Virus record (IMG/VR): IMGVR_UViG_3300042731_006448
Location: 1-28,788 of that record
From: a virus
DNA length: 28,788 bases
Direction: 5' to 3' (one strand)
In this document: positions 7,489 to 17,500 of the stretch, one piece after another
How positions within the stretch are numbered: the stretch's first letter is position 1
How the letters are laid out: each line of letters begins with the position of its first letter
Program-made: the position numbers and the translations under genes
Notes under the pieces: model-generated
Seen by the model: only the letters and a program-made list of their open reading frames with translations
Database searches by the model: none
What the model was told of the DNA's origin: nothing

Positions 7489-10400
7489 TCATGCCCTCCT
7501 TGCTTTGACGGTTGCCCTGCCGTCCTTCTTGGTCACCGTCCATACGCTGTCGAAGTCGTGACCGCCCCGCAATTCCGGATCGTGGCTGATGACCAGAATG
7601 CTGCCCTTGCGGCTTCGCAACTGCGAGAGCAACACCATTACCCGCTGCTTGCCGGTTCCGTCCAATCCGTCCAGAACCTCATCGAGCATCAGCAACAGTA
7701 TGTTCGCGCCTTCCCGCTCCCGAACCAAATCCATCATGCCCAACCCAACCGCAAGCTCTATCTTGCGTTGCTGTCCTCCGCTTGGGTTGGTCTCTCCGCT
7801 CTGCTCGATGTTGGCTGCAATGCTGAACTTGTCGCGCGAAGCACCGCCCTTGGTCATTGACTCCGTATCGATCGCGATCTGGATATCGCCATCGCTGAGA
7901 ACGGCAAGGTGCTCGTTGGCGCATTCGTTCAACCGGGGAGTTGCCGTGTCCATGATCCACGACTGCAAGCCCGTGTTGCCGAAGCCGTCCATCCAGAACC
8001 GCTGCTGTTCCTCCAACAGCCGCAGCGAAGACAGCTCGCTGTCGAGTCTCGCCAACTCCTGCTTTGCTTTCTCTTCCTCCCGATACGCCTTGTCAAGCAA
8101 CTCTTCGAACGGGCTCTCTTCCTCGCGTCTGGTGCGAAGCTGCTTCGTCACTTCCTTGAGGTGCGCCTTCAACCCCACTATCGTTGATTCCCTGGCTTGC
8201 AGCTTCTCAAGCTTGGTTGCCGCCTTCCGCTTCTTGTCTTGCGCTTCCGTCAACTGCTCGAAGGTTGTGTTGAGTTTGTCTTCCGATCGCTCAATGCGGC
8301 GATCGTACTTCTCGTTGATGCGCTCCATCTTCGTTTGGATAGAACGCAATTCCTTCTCAGCGTGGTTGATTGCCGCGTTCACTTCCTTGCGTTTGTTTGC
8401 TCCGGCACCTTTGCTGAGAGCGGAATCGCAGACAGGACACTTCTTGCCCGACAGACTTTCGCTGTCGTTGGTGAGTCGTTCGAGCAAGGTGGAGACACGC
8501 TCCTTGCTTCTCCCCAAATCAGAGAGCAGATTGTCCCGCTGCCTGATGGTCTCGTGACGTTCTTCTCTAAGCTTGTCGTGCAATCTATTGCACTCGTTCT
8601 CGCGCTCATTCGCCTGATCCAGCCTCTTCCGTGCTCCGGAGAGCGACGAGGAATCCGCGGCCGTTTCAGACTCGATTTCGACACGTATTCTGCGAACCTC
8701 CGATTTCAGTTCCTTGATCTTGCTCTTGCGACGCTGCTTCCACTCATCCGCTTGTTTCTCGATATGCTTCGGCTTGCCGCTGTCGAGCAACGCACGATGA
8801 CGGATTGATTCTCTCTCGTATTCCTCGATTGCCTCGACCGTCCCATCGTGCGCCTTCTTCGCCGCAGACCGCGCAACATCGAGGCAGCCCAACCCAAGGA
8901 TGTCGCGAAGGATGCTCTTGCGTGCGGAATCAGACGTCTTGGAATCCGCGAACCGCTTCGCATCGTCCTGCCCGAACAACACTGCATTGCGGAACGTGTC
9001 GAAGTCCATTCCAAGCAGGGTGTTGATTTCGTCTTGCAGTTCTCCGACGCCGCCTGATTGAGTCTTGCCTTCGCGCTTGATCGCCAACAGAGCACTATCC
9101 GCGCGCGTCTTCACCCGGCGAATGACGACAAGCTTGCCGTCGACGCGCAACGTCAACGCGACTCTCGCTTCCTTCGCTCCGCGCCGGATGACGTCGTTGC
9201 CGACCTCGCCATAGATCGTGCGGCCGTACAATACCCACGTCACCGCCTTGAACAGAGTCGTCTTGCCAGCACCGTTGCTGTCCGCTCCCGTCGAGTCTCT
9301 GTTGTTCGCCCGGATCAACACCAACCCAGCATCATCCAACGGCAGCTTCATCGCCTTCTCAATGACCATGAAGTTCCGCACGGACAACATCACAGGTTCG
9401 ATGGTTACCTTGCGTCGGGCAACCGTGCCCGTCTCCTTCAGCGCATCGTCAAGCAACTCATGCCCGATACGCTCCAACTTCTTCGCCCTGAAATGCGGGG
9501 GTAGTTCGATCGCATTGGTCCACACGCTGATAGCCCGATGCAGATCGATTGCCATGCCGCTTCCCAGATCCGCCGCTCTTGCCTTGACCTTCTCGCGCAC
9601 GATCTGCCGCGCAAAGCTGACGTGCCGAAACCGACTGTCGGACAACTTTGGTTTCAGTTCTCCGATGAACCGCTCAATCGCTTGCTTCGCCCCGCGAACG
9701 CGAATGCGCAGATATCCGGTCAACCCTGGCAACGCACGAGTCAGCTTCTTCACCGACCCGTCAGCGAACAGGTCAACGTCAATCGTGGAGAACGGAACCG
9801 CGATCGACTCCGGCACGACGATAGGCTTCGGCTTGATGATCTGCTTGCCATCGTCAATCAACCAAACCTTCTTGCTCTTGCCTACATCATCCCGGAAGTC
9901 AATCGCGTGAGGAGAACCAAGATAACGGCCGTTGATTCCAACCAACCGCTGACTGTTGTGGATATGGCCCGACAGAACCAACCCGAACCCCTTCACGTCG
10001 AACGGTCGCAAGCCATCGCTGAATGTGTGTCCATACTGCTTCGCGCCCGCAAAGACGGCGTGCGTACATAGAACCGATCGCTTGCGATTGCCTTCGTAGC
10101 TACGCAATGCTTGTCGCAGCTTGGAAAGCGGCATGTACGGAAACAGAGCCAAGCGACCAATCTGTTTCGGTTCCGCTGGCACTCGCACGTTGGCGAACGC
10201 CTCCAGCCATTGGTTGGTGAAATGGATGCTGCGAGCGTCGTGACTTTCGTGGTTGCCCGGCAGGACTATCACTTCATCGAACTCGGCAGCAATCTCCCGC
10301 ATCCATTTCAACGCGAACACCAAAGTAACCGCATCAAGCCGGTTGCGATCGAACGAGTCGCCAAGGATCAGCAACCCCCGCGCTCTGTGTTGCTTGCCGA

Positions 10401-10527
10401 CTTTGATCAGGAACTCGCTCAACCGCTCAAGGTCGGACAGCCGATCGCTGACACCGGTATACCAATCAACCTTGCTATAGGGAAGGTTGTTGCTGAAGTG
10501 GGTATCTGCGGTAGCGATCCACCGCAT
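7489..10527 (-). CDS. SbcD-SbcC (Mre11-Rad50) single-chain nuclease-ATPase
   Basis: A 1012-residue protein joining the two normally separate subunits of the DNA end-processing complex (T4 gp47/gp46, bacterial SbcD/SbcC). The metallophosphoesterase nuclease lies at residues 1-340: D8/H10 (TADTH), D57 (LGDSFDR), N92/H93 (LPGNHES), H156 (CTHAVF) and H188/H190 (SGHIH). The Rad50-like ATPase begins near 378 with Walker A GADSNGAGKT (414-423), then a Q-loop at FGQDD. A two-arm coiled coil (about 565-845) carries a CPVC zinc hook at 697-700. The signature NPSGGQ (914-919), Walker B LLLMLDE (944-950) and H982 of the switch loop follow. All key residues seem intact. It probably trims ends and hairpins for RecA-dependent replication. 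Confidence 0.95.
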   Translation of the reverse strand: MRWIATADTHFSNNLPYSKVDWYTGVSDRLSDLERLSEFLIKVGKQHRARGLLILGDSFDRNRLDAVTLVFALKWMREIAAEFDEVIVLPGNHESHDARSIHFTNQWLEAFANVRVPAEPKQIGRLALFPYMPLSKLRQALRSYEGNRKRSVLCTHAVFAGAKQYGHTFSDGLRPFDVKGFGLVLSGHIHNSQRLVGINGRYLGSPHAIDFRDDVGKSKKVWLIDDGKQIIKPKPIVVPESIAVPFSTIDVDLFADGSVKKLTRALPGLTGYLRIRVRGAKQAIERFIGELKPKLSDSRFRHVSFARQIVREKVKARAADLGSGMAIDLHRAISVWTNAIELPPHFRAKKLERIGHELLDDALKETGTVARRKVTIEPVMLSVRNFMVIEKAMKLPLDDAGLVLIRANNRDSTGADSNGAGKTTLFKAVTWVLYGRTIYGEVGNDVIRRGAKEARVALTLRVDGKLVVIRRVKTRADSALLAIKREGKTQSGGVGELQDEINTLLGMDFDTFRNAVLFGQDDAKRFADSKTSDSARKSILRDILGLGCLDVARSAAKKAHDGTVEAIEEYERESIRHRALLDSGKPKHIEKQADEWKQRRKSKIKELKSEVRRIRVEIESETAADSSSLSGARKRLDQANERENECNRLHDKLREERHETIRQRDNLLSDLGRSKERVSTLLERLTNDSESLSGKKCPVCDSALSKGAGANKRKEVNAAINHAEKELRSIQTKMERINEKYDRRIERSEDKLNTTFEQLTEAQDKKRKAATKLEKLQARESTIVGLKAHLKEVTKQLRTRREEESPFEELLDKAYREEEKAKQELARLDSELSSLRLLEEQQRFWMDGFGNTGLQSWIMDTATPRLNECANEHLAVLSDGDIQIAIDTESMTKGGASRDKFSIAANIEQSGETNPSGGQQRKIELAVGLGMMDLVREREGANILLLMLDEVLDGLDGTGKQRVMVLLSQLRSRKGSILVISHDPELRGGHDFDSVWTVTKKDGRATVKARRA

Positions 10528-10530
10528 CGG

Positions 10531-10731
10531 TCACACCATCATTGGAACAGGCGATTCGATCACTTCATACCATTCGTCGCTGCAACATTTGAGTGAGCGA
10601 ACTCTAACATGACCGCCGTTCACCCTGGCAAACAGGATCACTCCGTCGACTTCCAGACAATAGTAACCAGCTTTCAAGTTTTGTTCGCTTGTCCGCGGTA
10701 ACGCTAACAGAATCTTGTTTGCATCGTCCAT
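10531..10731 (-). CDS. Small hypothetical protein
   Basis: A 66-residue protein. The ATG at 10731 is chosen because AAAGGTG lies about 7 nt upstream and it follows the MT-A70 stop at 10743; the frame upstream of it is shadow of that gene. The sequence is beta-rich with an adjacent cysteine pair (CC) near residue 49 and an EWYEV segment, and looks like a small SH3-like or wedge-type fold. It sits between the MT-A70 methyltransferase and the SbcDC fusion. No known family is recognised. Confidence 0.6.
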   Translation of the reverse strand: MDDANKILLALPRTSEQNLKAGYYCLEVDGVILFARVNGGHVRVRSLKCCSDEWYEVIESPVPMMV

Positions 10732-10742
10732 TGCAACACCTT

Positions 10743-11297
10743 TCACAGTTTGGTGAGCCTGCGGATCGACTTGCGCACGTCCTCGCCGTTGCACTCCAAA
10801 CCGACGCAACGCCATCCCTTGCGCTTGCGTCGAGCGAACAACTCCAGACGTGGACCGCGTACCATCGCCTGGAGATCATCTTGCAGCTTCCCCGGTTTCG
10901 AACTGTGTGCAAGCCGCTTGCTCAGAGAGATGTTCAGTCTGTCATGTACGCGGATGATGGGAGAACCACGCTTGCCGATCAGACAAACTTCGGTTGCAGC
11001 CCGGAAAATGCGACCCGTTCCCATTGCGAATCGTCGTGGTGGTCGCTTAGTCAGTTTGCCCCACACCCAAGCCGTCTTGTAGACGAATTCCCAAGCGTGC
11101 ATCAGAACCAGTCCACGAGGGAGCAATGCCCACGGAACCCACAGCGCAAGCAAGCTGTTGTCCGAAGCAAGAAGATTGACGCGCAATGCCTTCAGTTCTT
11201 CGAACGGCATCACGTCGTACTTCTTGTCGGCACCACGCTTGCCGTAGCGATCTTCGAACTCCCAGGGCGGATCTGCCACGATGACGTTGAAACGCAT
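10743..11297 (-). CDS. MT-A70-family N6-adenine methyltransferase
   Basis: A 184-residue protein with the catalytic DPPW motif at residues 9-12 and the downstream MT-A70 features (LALWVPWALL around 50-60; a WVWGK strand near 78). This family transfers a methyl group from S-adenosylmethionine to the N6 of adenine in RNA or DNA; phage and bacterial members mostly act on DNA. The length is normal for the compact phage form. The ATG lies 1 nt beyond the recA TGA, with AGGAAGG about 6 nt upstream inside recA. It is the second amino-methyltransferase in this operon. Its specificity is unknown. Confidence 0.88.
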   Translation of the reverse strand: MRFNVIVADPPWEFEDRYGKRGADKKYDVMPFEELKALRVNLLASDNSLLALWVPWALLPRGLVLMHAWEFVYKTAWVWGKLTKRPPRRFAMGTGRIFRAATEVCLIGKRGSPIIRVHDRLNISLSKRLAHSSKPGKLQDDLQAMVRGPRLELFARRKRKGWRCVGLECNGEDVRKSIRRLTKL

Positions 11298-11298
11298 G

Positions 11299-12339
11299 TC
11301 ACGCCTTCCTGATTGCCTTGCGAATAGCGGAAAGCAGCTTGGGCCGCTTCTTCATCAGTCGCTCGAATGATCGCTGGCTCTGCCACTTCAATCCACCGAA
11401 CGACGACCAAGAGCTTTTGACCTTGACCACCTTCGTCTCTTGCGCCCTCTGCAACGTACACCAAACCCGATCGATGCCACGGTCGAAAACGATCCGCATC
11501 TTGCTTTCTTGGAAGGGTGGGGCGATCTGGTTCTTGATGGTCTGGATTCCGATATCGACACCAATCACCTCAGCAACATCACGCGGAGCCTTGCCCTTGA
11601 ACTCCTTGCGAATCTCCCACAGCTTCTTACCGGACGCGGTTATCTTGCCCGTTGCCCGGAAAGTTACTATGAGGATGCTATAGAACCGAACGGCGTTGCC
11701 TCCTGCAATCGTCGTCGTCAGATTCATCTTGCTTCGAATCTGACTGATCAGCAGGAACGATGCACCGCTGCTCTCGATAACGTCGACGAACTTCGGAAAG
11801 GACTTGCTGAACACCCTTGCCTGCGGCGCCATCAAGTCGTCCTCGTAGTCCGCTTCCTTCTGTGCTTTGGTTGGTGCTGCGTTTGCACTGTCGAGAACGA
11901 TCAGGAACGGCACTGTGGGATCGCTTGCTCTTGCCGCAGCATCGGCAAGACGGAACGCCCGCTCAAGGTGGATCGGTTGCGCGATGATCATCGCATCGGT
12001 ATCGACGCCATTTCGCCTCGCCCAATCGAGATCAAGCTTGCGTTCGGCGTCGATGAACATCACGATTCCACCACGACGCTGGAAGGAAGCGGCAGTGCAC
12101 AACGCGGCAGTTGTCTTGCCGCTCCCCTCCTCTCCGCTGTAGACGAACGAACGTGACCGGGGCACTCCTCTTCCGCAGATGCCGTCAAGGGTATCGATGC
12201 CTGTTCGGATGGTCCGAACGCTATCGAAGTCGTCGATCAGGTTCGAACCGGCAAGCTTCTTGTCTGCCTTCAGCAGGGAGGCAAGCTCCGTCGCGCTGCG
12301 GATCGCCCCCGGTTCCGGCTTGGCGGGTTTCTTCTTCAT
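11299..12339 (-). CDS. recA: RecA-family recombinase
   Basis: A 346-residue strand-exchange ATPase close in length to bacterial RecA. Walker A GEEGSGKT is at 69-76. The IDAER segment (96-100) matches the RecA IDAEHA box, Walker B reads LIVLDSANA, the LLISQIR element matches the NQIR of RecA, and an AGGNAVRFYS segment corresponds to the GGNALKFY loop. Further on, KNQIAPPFQE matches the KNKVAPPF box that closes the core. The C-terminus ends in a Lys/Arg-rich tail unlike the acidic tail of most bacterial RecA. No Shine-Dalgarno is visible before the ATG. It likely drives recombination-dependent replication with the adjacent SSB and mediator candidate. Confidence 0.95.
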   Translation of the reverse strand: MKKKPAKPEPGAIRSATELASLLKADKKLAGSNLIDDFDSVRTIRTGIDTLDGICGRGVPRSRSFVYSGEEGSGKTTAALCTAASFQRRGGIVMFIDAERKLDLDWARRNGVDTDAMIIAQPIHLERAFRLADAAARASDPTVPFLIVLDSANAAPTKAQKEADYEDDLMAPQARVFSKSFPKFVDVIESSGASFLLISQIRSKMNLTTTIAGGNAVRFYSILIVTFRATGKITASGKKLWEIRKEFKGKAPRDVAEVIGVDIGIQTIKNQIAPPFQESKMRIVFDRGIDRVWCTLQRAQETKVVKVKSSWSSFGGLKWQSQRSFERLMKKRPKLLSAIRKAIRKA

Positions 12340-12363
12340 GGTGGAGTGGGTCTAGCTTGTACC

Positions 12364-13677
12364 CTAGCGCTTGCGCTTCTTGCTTGAGCGACGGATGCGA
12401 CGTTCGAGATCCGCCAAGGCTTCCTCATCGTCGTCATCGTCGTCTTGGCTCTTCTTCTTGCGAGGCTGCTCGTCTTCGTCGTCATCGCGACGGGCCTTCT
12501 TGCCACGCTTCTTCTTCTTGGGAGGGGGTTCGTCCTCTTCCTCCTCTTCGTCCTCGTCGTCGTCCTCGTCGTCATCATCACGACGACGCTTGCTCTTCTT
12601 GGTCTTCTTACTCTTCTTGGAAGGAGGCTCTTCGTCCTCTTCCCCCTCCTCTTCGTCTTCGTCTTCATCCTCGTCTTCATCATCGTCGTCATCGTCGCGG
12701 GACTTGGGCTTGCCCTTCTTGCGACGCGGCGGCTCTTCCTCTTCCTCATCGTCGTCTTCGTCCTCGTCATCCTCGGGGCGTTCGGCAGCACTTGCCTTCT
12801 TGCATGCCTTCGCATCATCACAGCGACGGCATTCCTTGGTGTCCTCGTAGTCCACACCAAAGCAAGGCTTGCGCTTGCCCTTCTTGCGCTTCTTGCCCTT
12901 GCCTTCGTCTTCATCGTCGTCGTCAACCTGCATACCGTTCCAGTTGGCTTCCTGGCGAGTCGCATCCTGCGTCATCGTCGCAACCAACCGCAAGAGATCT
13001 CCGGCACCCTCCTCCTTCAGCGCATCACGCAAGGCAAGCCGCTGTTCCTTGGACAACCGAATCGGTTTCTTGAGCGAGGTGGGATCGGGGCTGACGCTGT
13101 ACTTGGTTGACATACCGGTTCCCTCGCGATGCAACATGACAAGCACTGCACTGCGAGGGTTGGTGATGTCGCCAACGTCACCGAACACGGAGCAGATGCC
13201 GTCCCAGACGGTGTATCCGCACATGTACGGCCGAACGCCCTCGTCGAGATCAACCCAAGGCATTGATTGCTTCTTGCGATAGCGTATGGGGATGACGTCC
13301 CAGAGATAGCGAGTCTGCCGCCGGGACTCCTTCTTGACCTCATCCGAAACGTCCTCGTCCTCCAACGCGGGACAGATTCGGCATCCTTTCATGTCGCGCG
13401 TATCGCGCTGCATTGCTTTCAGTCGATCTCGGAAGGCTTCGTTACTAAGAATCGGGTTGGCGTCCTTGTCCAGACACAACGATGCTCCCTTGCCCGATCC
13501 CTGATTCTTCGCCTTGAAGTGGAAGCCTGCTTCGACGTAGGGAAGATCCTCGACTCCAGGCGGTGGCGGGCAGATGTACAAGAGCGTATCACCCGGTTCC
13601 GGAGTGAAGAACTCCGAATCGGTGCGCGAGTGCCGTTCGCGGTCCTTGCCCATCTTCTTCAGGTTCACGTCTCCCAT
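12364..13677 (-). CDS. gp32-like single-stranded DNA-binding protein with acidic/basic tail
   Basis: A 437-residue protein from the ATG at 13677, which shares a base with the upstream TGA (TGATG) and has AAGGAAGG upstream. Residues 1-205 resemble the T4 gp32-like OB-fold core: a FHFKA segment, cysteines at 36, 68, 99 and 102 with H53 as possible zinc ligands, the RYLWDVIPIRY strand, and a GDVGDI segment followed by a VMLHREGTG strand. A second cysteine motif (272, 283, 286, 292) follows. From about residue 300 to 420 the chain alternates blocks of Asp/Glu and Lys/Arg. SSB tails usually recruit replication partners; this one is exceptionally long. The gp32 assignment is by pattern, supported by recA next door. 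Confidence 0.72.
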   Translation of the reverse strand: MGDVNLKKMGKDRERHSRTDSEFFTPEPGDTLLYICPPPPGVEDLPYVEAGFHFKAKNQGSGKGASLCLDKDANPILSNEAFRDRLKAMQRDTRDMKGCRICPALEDEDVSDEVKKESRRQTRYLWDVIPIRYRKKQSMPWVDLDEGVRPYMCGYTVWDGICSVFGDVGDITNPRSAVLVMLHREGTGMSTKYSVSPDPTSLKKPIRLSKEQRLALRDALKEEGAGDLLRLVATMTQDATRQEANWNGMQVDDDDEDEGKGKKRKKGKRKPCFGVDYEDTKECRRCDDAKACKKASAAERPEDDEDEDDDEEEEEPPRRKKGKPKSRDDDDDDEDEDEDEDEEEGEEDEEPPSKKSKKTKKSKRRRDDDDEDDDEDEEEEEDEPPPKKKKRGKKARRDDDEDEQPRKKKSQDDDDDDEEALADLERRIRRSSKKRKR

Positions 13678-14180
13678 CACTTCCTTCCTTTCCTCAGAGC
13701 GTCACGAACACCGTTCTCCCTGCCCTTCTTGTCGGACAAGGGATCAATCTCCCCGGCAACGTCCCGTTCCTTCCTGCTGTCTGCTCGCGCAGTGCGAAGC
13801 AGGTTGATCTTCTCCTCCATCGATCGCACCCAACCGTCAACGGTCTCGACAACCTCACGCAACCGGGCGAGCTTGCGCTTGTACGTGACGATGGTCGGAT
13901 TCGCTTCGACGCTGTTCTTCGCTCGCCATTCGGCAATGCGTTCCTTGCCCTTGCTGCTGGCGATACGCTCCAACTCGGTTGCCTTCCAGTTGTGGTATTC
14001 GGCGTCGAGAAGAGCGACGTTCTTGCGAGCACGAGCGGCAAGCCTCGTGTAGAACATCAATTTGCCTGCACCGAACTTCAGATCGTTGTCGTTGCGACCA
14101 GTGATGTTGAAGTCGGATGGCGTCACCTTGTATTCGACGCCATCGATCGTGACCTTGGTCAACTTGCGTGGCAGTTCCAC
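13677..14180 (-). CDS. Helical protein, candidate UvsY-like recombination mediator
   Basis: A 167-residue protein. The GTG at 14180 lies 4 nt after the HU stop, with AGGGGTG upstream; a start at 14249 would overlap HU. After a short beta-like N-terminus (about 1-30), the chain is almost all helix (45-140) with Lys/Arg/Glu repeats, ending in a basic tail. T4 places its loader UvsY and SSB gp32 together with the RecA-like UvsX system, and the pattern of a small basic helical protein next to SSB and recA fits such a loader. There is no diagnostic motif, so this is inferred from context. Confidence 0.6.
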   Translation of the reverse strand: MELPRKLTKVTIDGVEYKVTPSDFNITGRNDNDLKFGAGKLMFYTRLAARARKNVALLDAEYHNWKATELERIASSKGKERIAEWRAKNSVEANPTIVTYKRKLARLREVVETVDGWVRSMEEKINLLRTARADSRKERDVAGEIDPLSDKKGRENGVRDALRKGRK

Positions 14181-14184
14181 CGGA

Positions 14185-14538
14185 TCACCCCTTGGACTTC
14201 TTGGAATGTGACTTCGCAAGCCGACGTTTCTGTGTTCCGCGAGCTTCACCGGAAAGGTCGGATGGTGAGGGCGGCTTCACGACACGACGGGCAAGCTTGC
14301 TTGGCTTGAACCGCAGGTAGCGATAGCCAGGAATCATCTTCTGGTCAATGCCCTCCATCTTCTTCAGCACTGGCGACTTCACCATGCGCGGTTGTGTCTC
14401 CACCATGAAGAAGACTCCGAAGTTCTTGATCACCACCCGCTCGCCCGCATTGACGTGGGCGATGATGGACTCGAAGATCTCCTGTGCCTCGGAGTCTTTG
14501 ATTCCGGCAACGCGAGCAATATCATGCAATCCGGCCAT
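14185..14538 (-). CDS. HU/IHF-family DNA-bending protein
   Basis: A 117-residue protein whose first 84 residues follow the HU/IHF layout: two N-terminal helices (IARVAGIKDSEAQEIFESII), the GERVVIKNFGVF strand pair near 32-43, a beta-arm region around 50-70, and the closing YLRFKPSKLAR. The arm is shorter than usual and less clear. A basic tail of about 30 residues (85-117, ending KSHSKKSKG) is added, similar to histone-like tails of some HU proteins. AAGGAGG lies 8-9 nt ahead of the ATG. It probably compacts or bends DNA during replication or packaging. It directly follows the dnaE stop. Confidence 0.85.
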   Translation of the reverse strand: MAGLHDIARVAGIKDSEAQEIFESIIAHVNAGERVVIKNFGVFFMVETQPRMVKSPVLKKMEGIDQKMIPGYRYLRFKPSKLARRVVKPPSPSDLSGEARGTQKRRLAKSHSKKSKG

Positions 14539-14564
14539 GCGCTTTCCTCCTTCCCGCTGTGTCC

Positions 14565-17500
14565 CTAGAGACTAGCGTGTGCAGACAGTTTTTCGACTCG
14601 GCAGTCTTCCCGGGCGTCCAAGAAGCAACTGTCGCCTTGTGGCACCAACTGCATACGAACGACATCGCCAACGCCGAACTTCTTTCGATAGCGTTGCCAC
14701 GACGAAGCAAAGCAGAGCGCGTCAAGGTAGTTGCCGTGTGAATCGAGCAGACCGAAGAACGCCATTTCCTCGTTGCGCCGATCCAGCTTCGCGTTCAGAT
14801 GCGTCACCAAGCCAACGACAGTGAACTTCTTCTTTGCTTTCATCGCGATCCGCACGATGTTCGCGGTGCTGTGCTTCTCGACCGGATGCGCTCCAGGCAG
14901 CAACGCTCTGTCGAAAACGCTCAGCGGTTCGCATCCAATCACCTTGCGCCGCAACTCGGCAACGTCAACCATGAAGTGGACGCGAAGCGATTCCCATCCA
15001 CCGCCTTGACGCAATGCAACGTGCGCGGCAATGGGAGTTCCGTTGCCCTTGTCCAAGATCGGTTTGTATTGGTCGAACACTTCCACGTCAACCTTGATCC
15101 GCTTGCCCGCACCGTTGCTTTGCTCGATCTGGATATTGGCGAACATCTCTCCCCAACGGAGACGCTTGCGTTCGTCTTCATCCTTGGGTTCGTCGCTGGG
15201 GTTGTATTCTCCAACCCGCTTGTACCGCACGCCGACGATGACGCCGCAGATGAAGCCATTGCGTTGCTCGAACATATCCGGATCGTCCAGCGCAATCCAT
15301 TTCGGTGTAAGCTTGCTGAGGAACTTGATGTAGGGCTCGATTGGATGCTTGCCTACCGTCAGCGGGCAAACCTCTGCTGCCGTGATGGCTGCCTGCTCCT
15401 TCTTGAAACCCGGTTCGTTTTCGGATTGCCGCAACAACTTCCTTACGCCTGCTTGCCACTCCTTCCGGCCAAGCAACTTCCAGACCTCATCGATGTTCTC
15501 GATGAACCATTTCCGGTTCGGGATGAGCTTGTCTAGCGCACCCGCCTTGACCAGCATCAGCACAACCCGCTTGTTGGCTTTGCGTCTGTCAATCCGCTCC
15601 ATGAAATCGACGAACGACCTGAAGCGCTGTTCGCCTCGGACGGCAAGGATGGAATCGGAAGCAATGGAACCAACCCCCTTGATGTTGGTCAATGAACCAA
15701 CGATGCGATCCTTGACCAACGCGAAGTCCCGCTTCGAGCGGTTGACGTGCGGAGGTCGAAGCTTCACGCCAAGCCGGTTGCATTCCAGCAGGTAGCGGCT
15801 TACCGCCATCTCGTCCTTCTCGCACTGCATCACCGCCAACATGAACTCGTGCGGATAGTGAGCCTTCAACCACATCTCGCGATACGCGATGAGCGCGTAG
15901 GCGGCAGCGTGGGCACGACCAAACGAATAGGCTCCAAACTGCGCCAGTTGGTGCATTACCTTGCTCGCAAGTTTGGGATCGTTACCTAGCTTCTTGGCCC
16001 CCTTCACGAAGCGATCGTGTTCTGCGGCGATCTCCTTCACGCCCTTCGACTTGGCTACCTTCTTCCGAAGCAGATCCGCTTCTCCTGGCTTGAATCCGGC
16101 GAACTCGATGAACACCTTGATGAACTGCTCTTGGTAGATGATCACTCCAAGGGTATCGGCGCAGATGCGGTCGATCGTCGGATGCATCGGGACGATAGCA
16201 GACGGGTCGGCTTTTCGCTTCAGCCACTCGGCAGCAAGACCGCTTCTCGCAGTACCGGGACGATTGAGCGCGTTGAGGGCAACGATGTCCTCGAACGAAT
16301 CGTACTGTACGCCCTTGCTGATGGAGCGGGCGCTTGCCGTATCGAACTGGAAGATTCCCACGAAGGCACCATCGGTGAAGCCTTGCAACGTCTGCTTGTC
16401 ATCCAGCGGAAGCTTGTTCAAGTCAATCTGCTTGCCGTGCCTCTCCATGATTGCCTTGAGGCAGAGCTTGACAACCGTTAGGTTGCGCAGCCCAAGCAAG
16501 TCGATCTTGAGCAAGCCGAACTGTTGGCAGCCCTCCATCTCCAAACCGGTCACCACCGATTGCTCTCCCGCCTTCTGCCTCACCTCCAGCGGGATGACGT
16601 CCTTCAGCGGCACAGGGCTGACGACCACTCCCGCGGCATGCAAACCCAACCCCCGCGCATGACCCTCCAACAGCTTGGCGTGTTCCAAGACCTCCGGATG
16701 TTGCTTGTCGAAGACGCGGCAGACTCCGGACTTCTCGAAGCAGTTCTCTATGATGCGTTCGCTTCCCGGCACGTCGATGATTGCGTTGGCAACAGGATCG
16801 ATGGTCTTGAACGGAATCTCCAGCGCACGACCGATATCACGGATCGCTTGCTTGCCCTTGAGTGTCGTGATGGTCGTGATGTGTGCCGTTCGGCTCTCTC
16901 CGTACTTCTTGCGAAGGTAGCCCAGCACCTCATCCCGTCGTGCGTCCTCGAAGTCCAGATCGATATCAGGCAAATCAGTACGATCCGGATTCAGGAACCT
17001 TTCGAAGAGCAAGCGGTGCTCAACGGGATCCACGTCGGTGATGAACAGGAGGTAGCTGATAAGGCAACCTCCCGCACTGCCTCGACCGGGACCGCATTCG
17101 ATTTCGTTCTTGCGTGCCCAGCGCATGAGATCCCAGACGACAAGGAAGTAACGAACAACGTTCTTGCGCTTGATCTCGTTCAGTTCGTGGTTCAGCCGAT
17201 CAAGATACTCCCGGAGCACCTTCTTGCGAGACAAGCCACGGCGCGTTGATTCGACCTTCACCTTCTCATGCATGTCGCGCTGTTCCCAGCCGACCCAACA
17301 CAAGTGACTCAGGAACTCGAACTCCGTGCCGAATCTCTTCGGAATGCCCGGAGACGGAACCAACGCGGCAAACTTGTCGAACTCCAACTTTGCTTCGCAC
17401 TTCTCCGCGATGTCCAGCGTGGTATCCAACGCACGGCGAATCAGCTTCCGATCCATGCCGTGGTACTTCTCGAAACCCTCCAGCATCTCGGCCCGGCTCT

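Noticed and set aside
7589-8808. Several plus-strand frames opposite the SbcD-SbcC fusion
   Set aside because: The antisense frames are by-products of the coiled-coil coding sequence, and the minus-strand frame contains every catalytic motif.
12371-12850. Serine-rich plus-strand frame, and a similar one at 21058-21651
   Set aside because: These are the complement of GAC/GAG/GAA runs in the acidic tracts, read as Ser codons.
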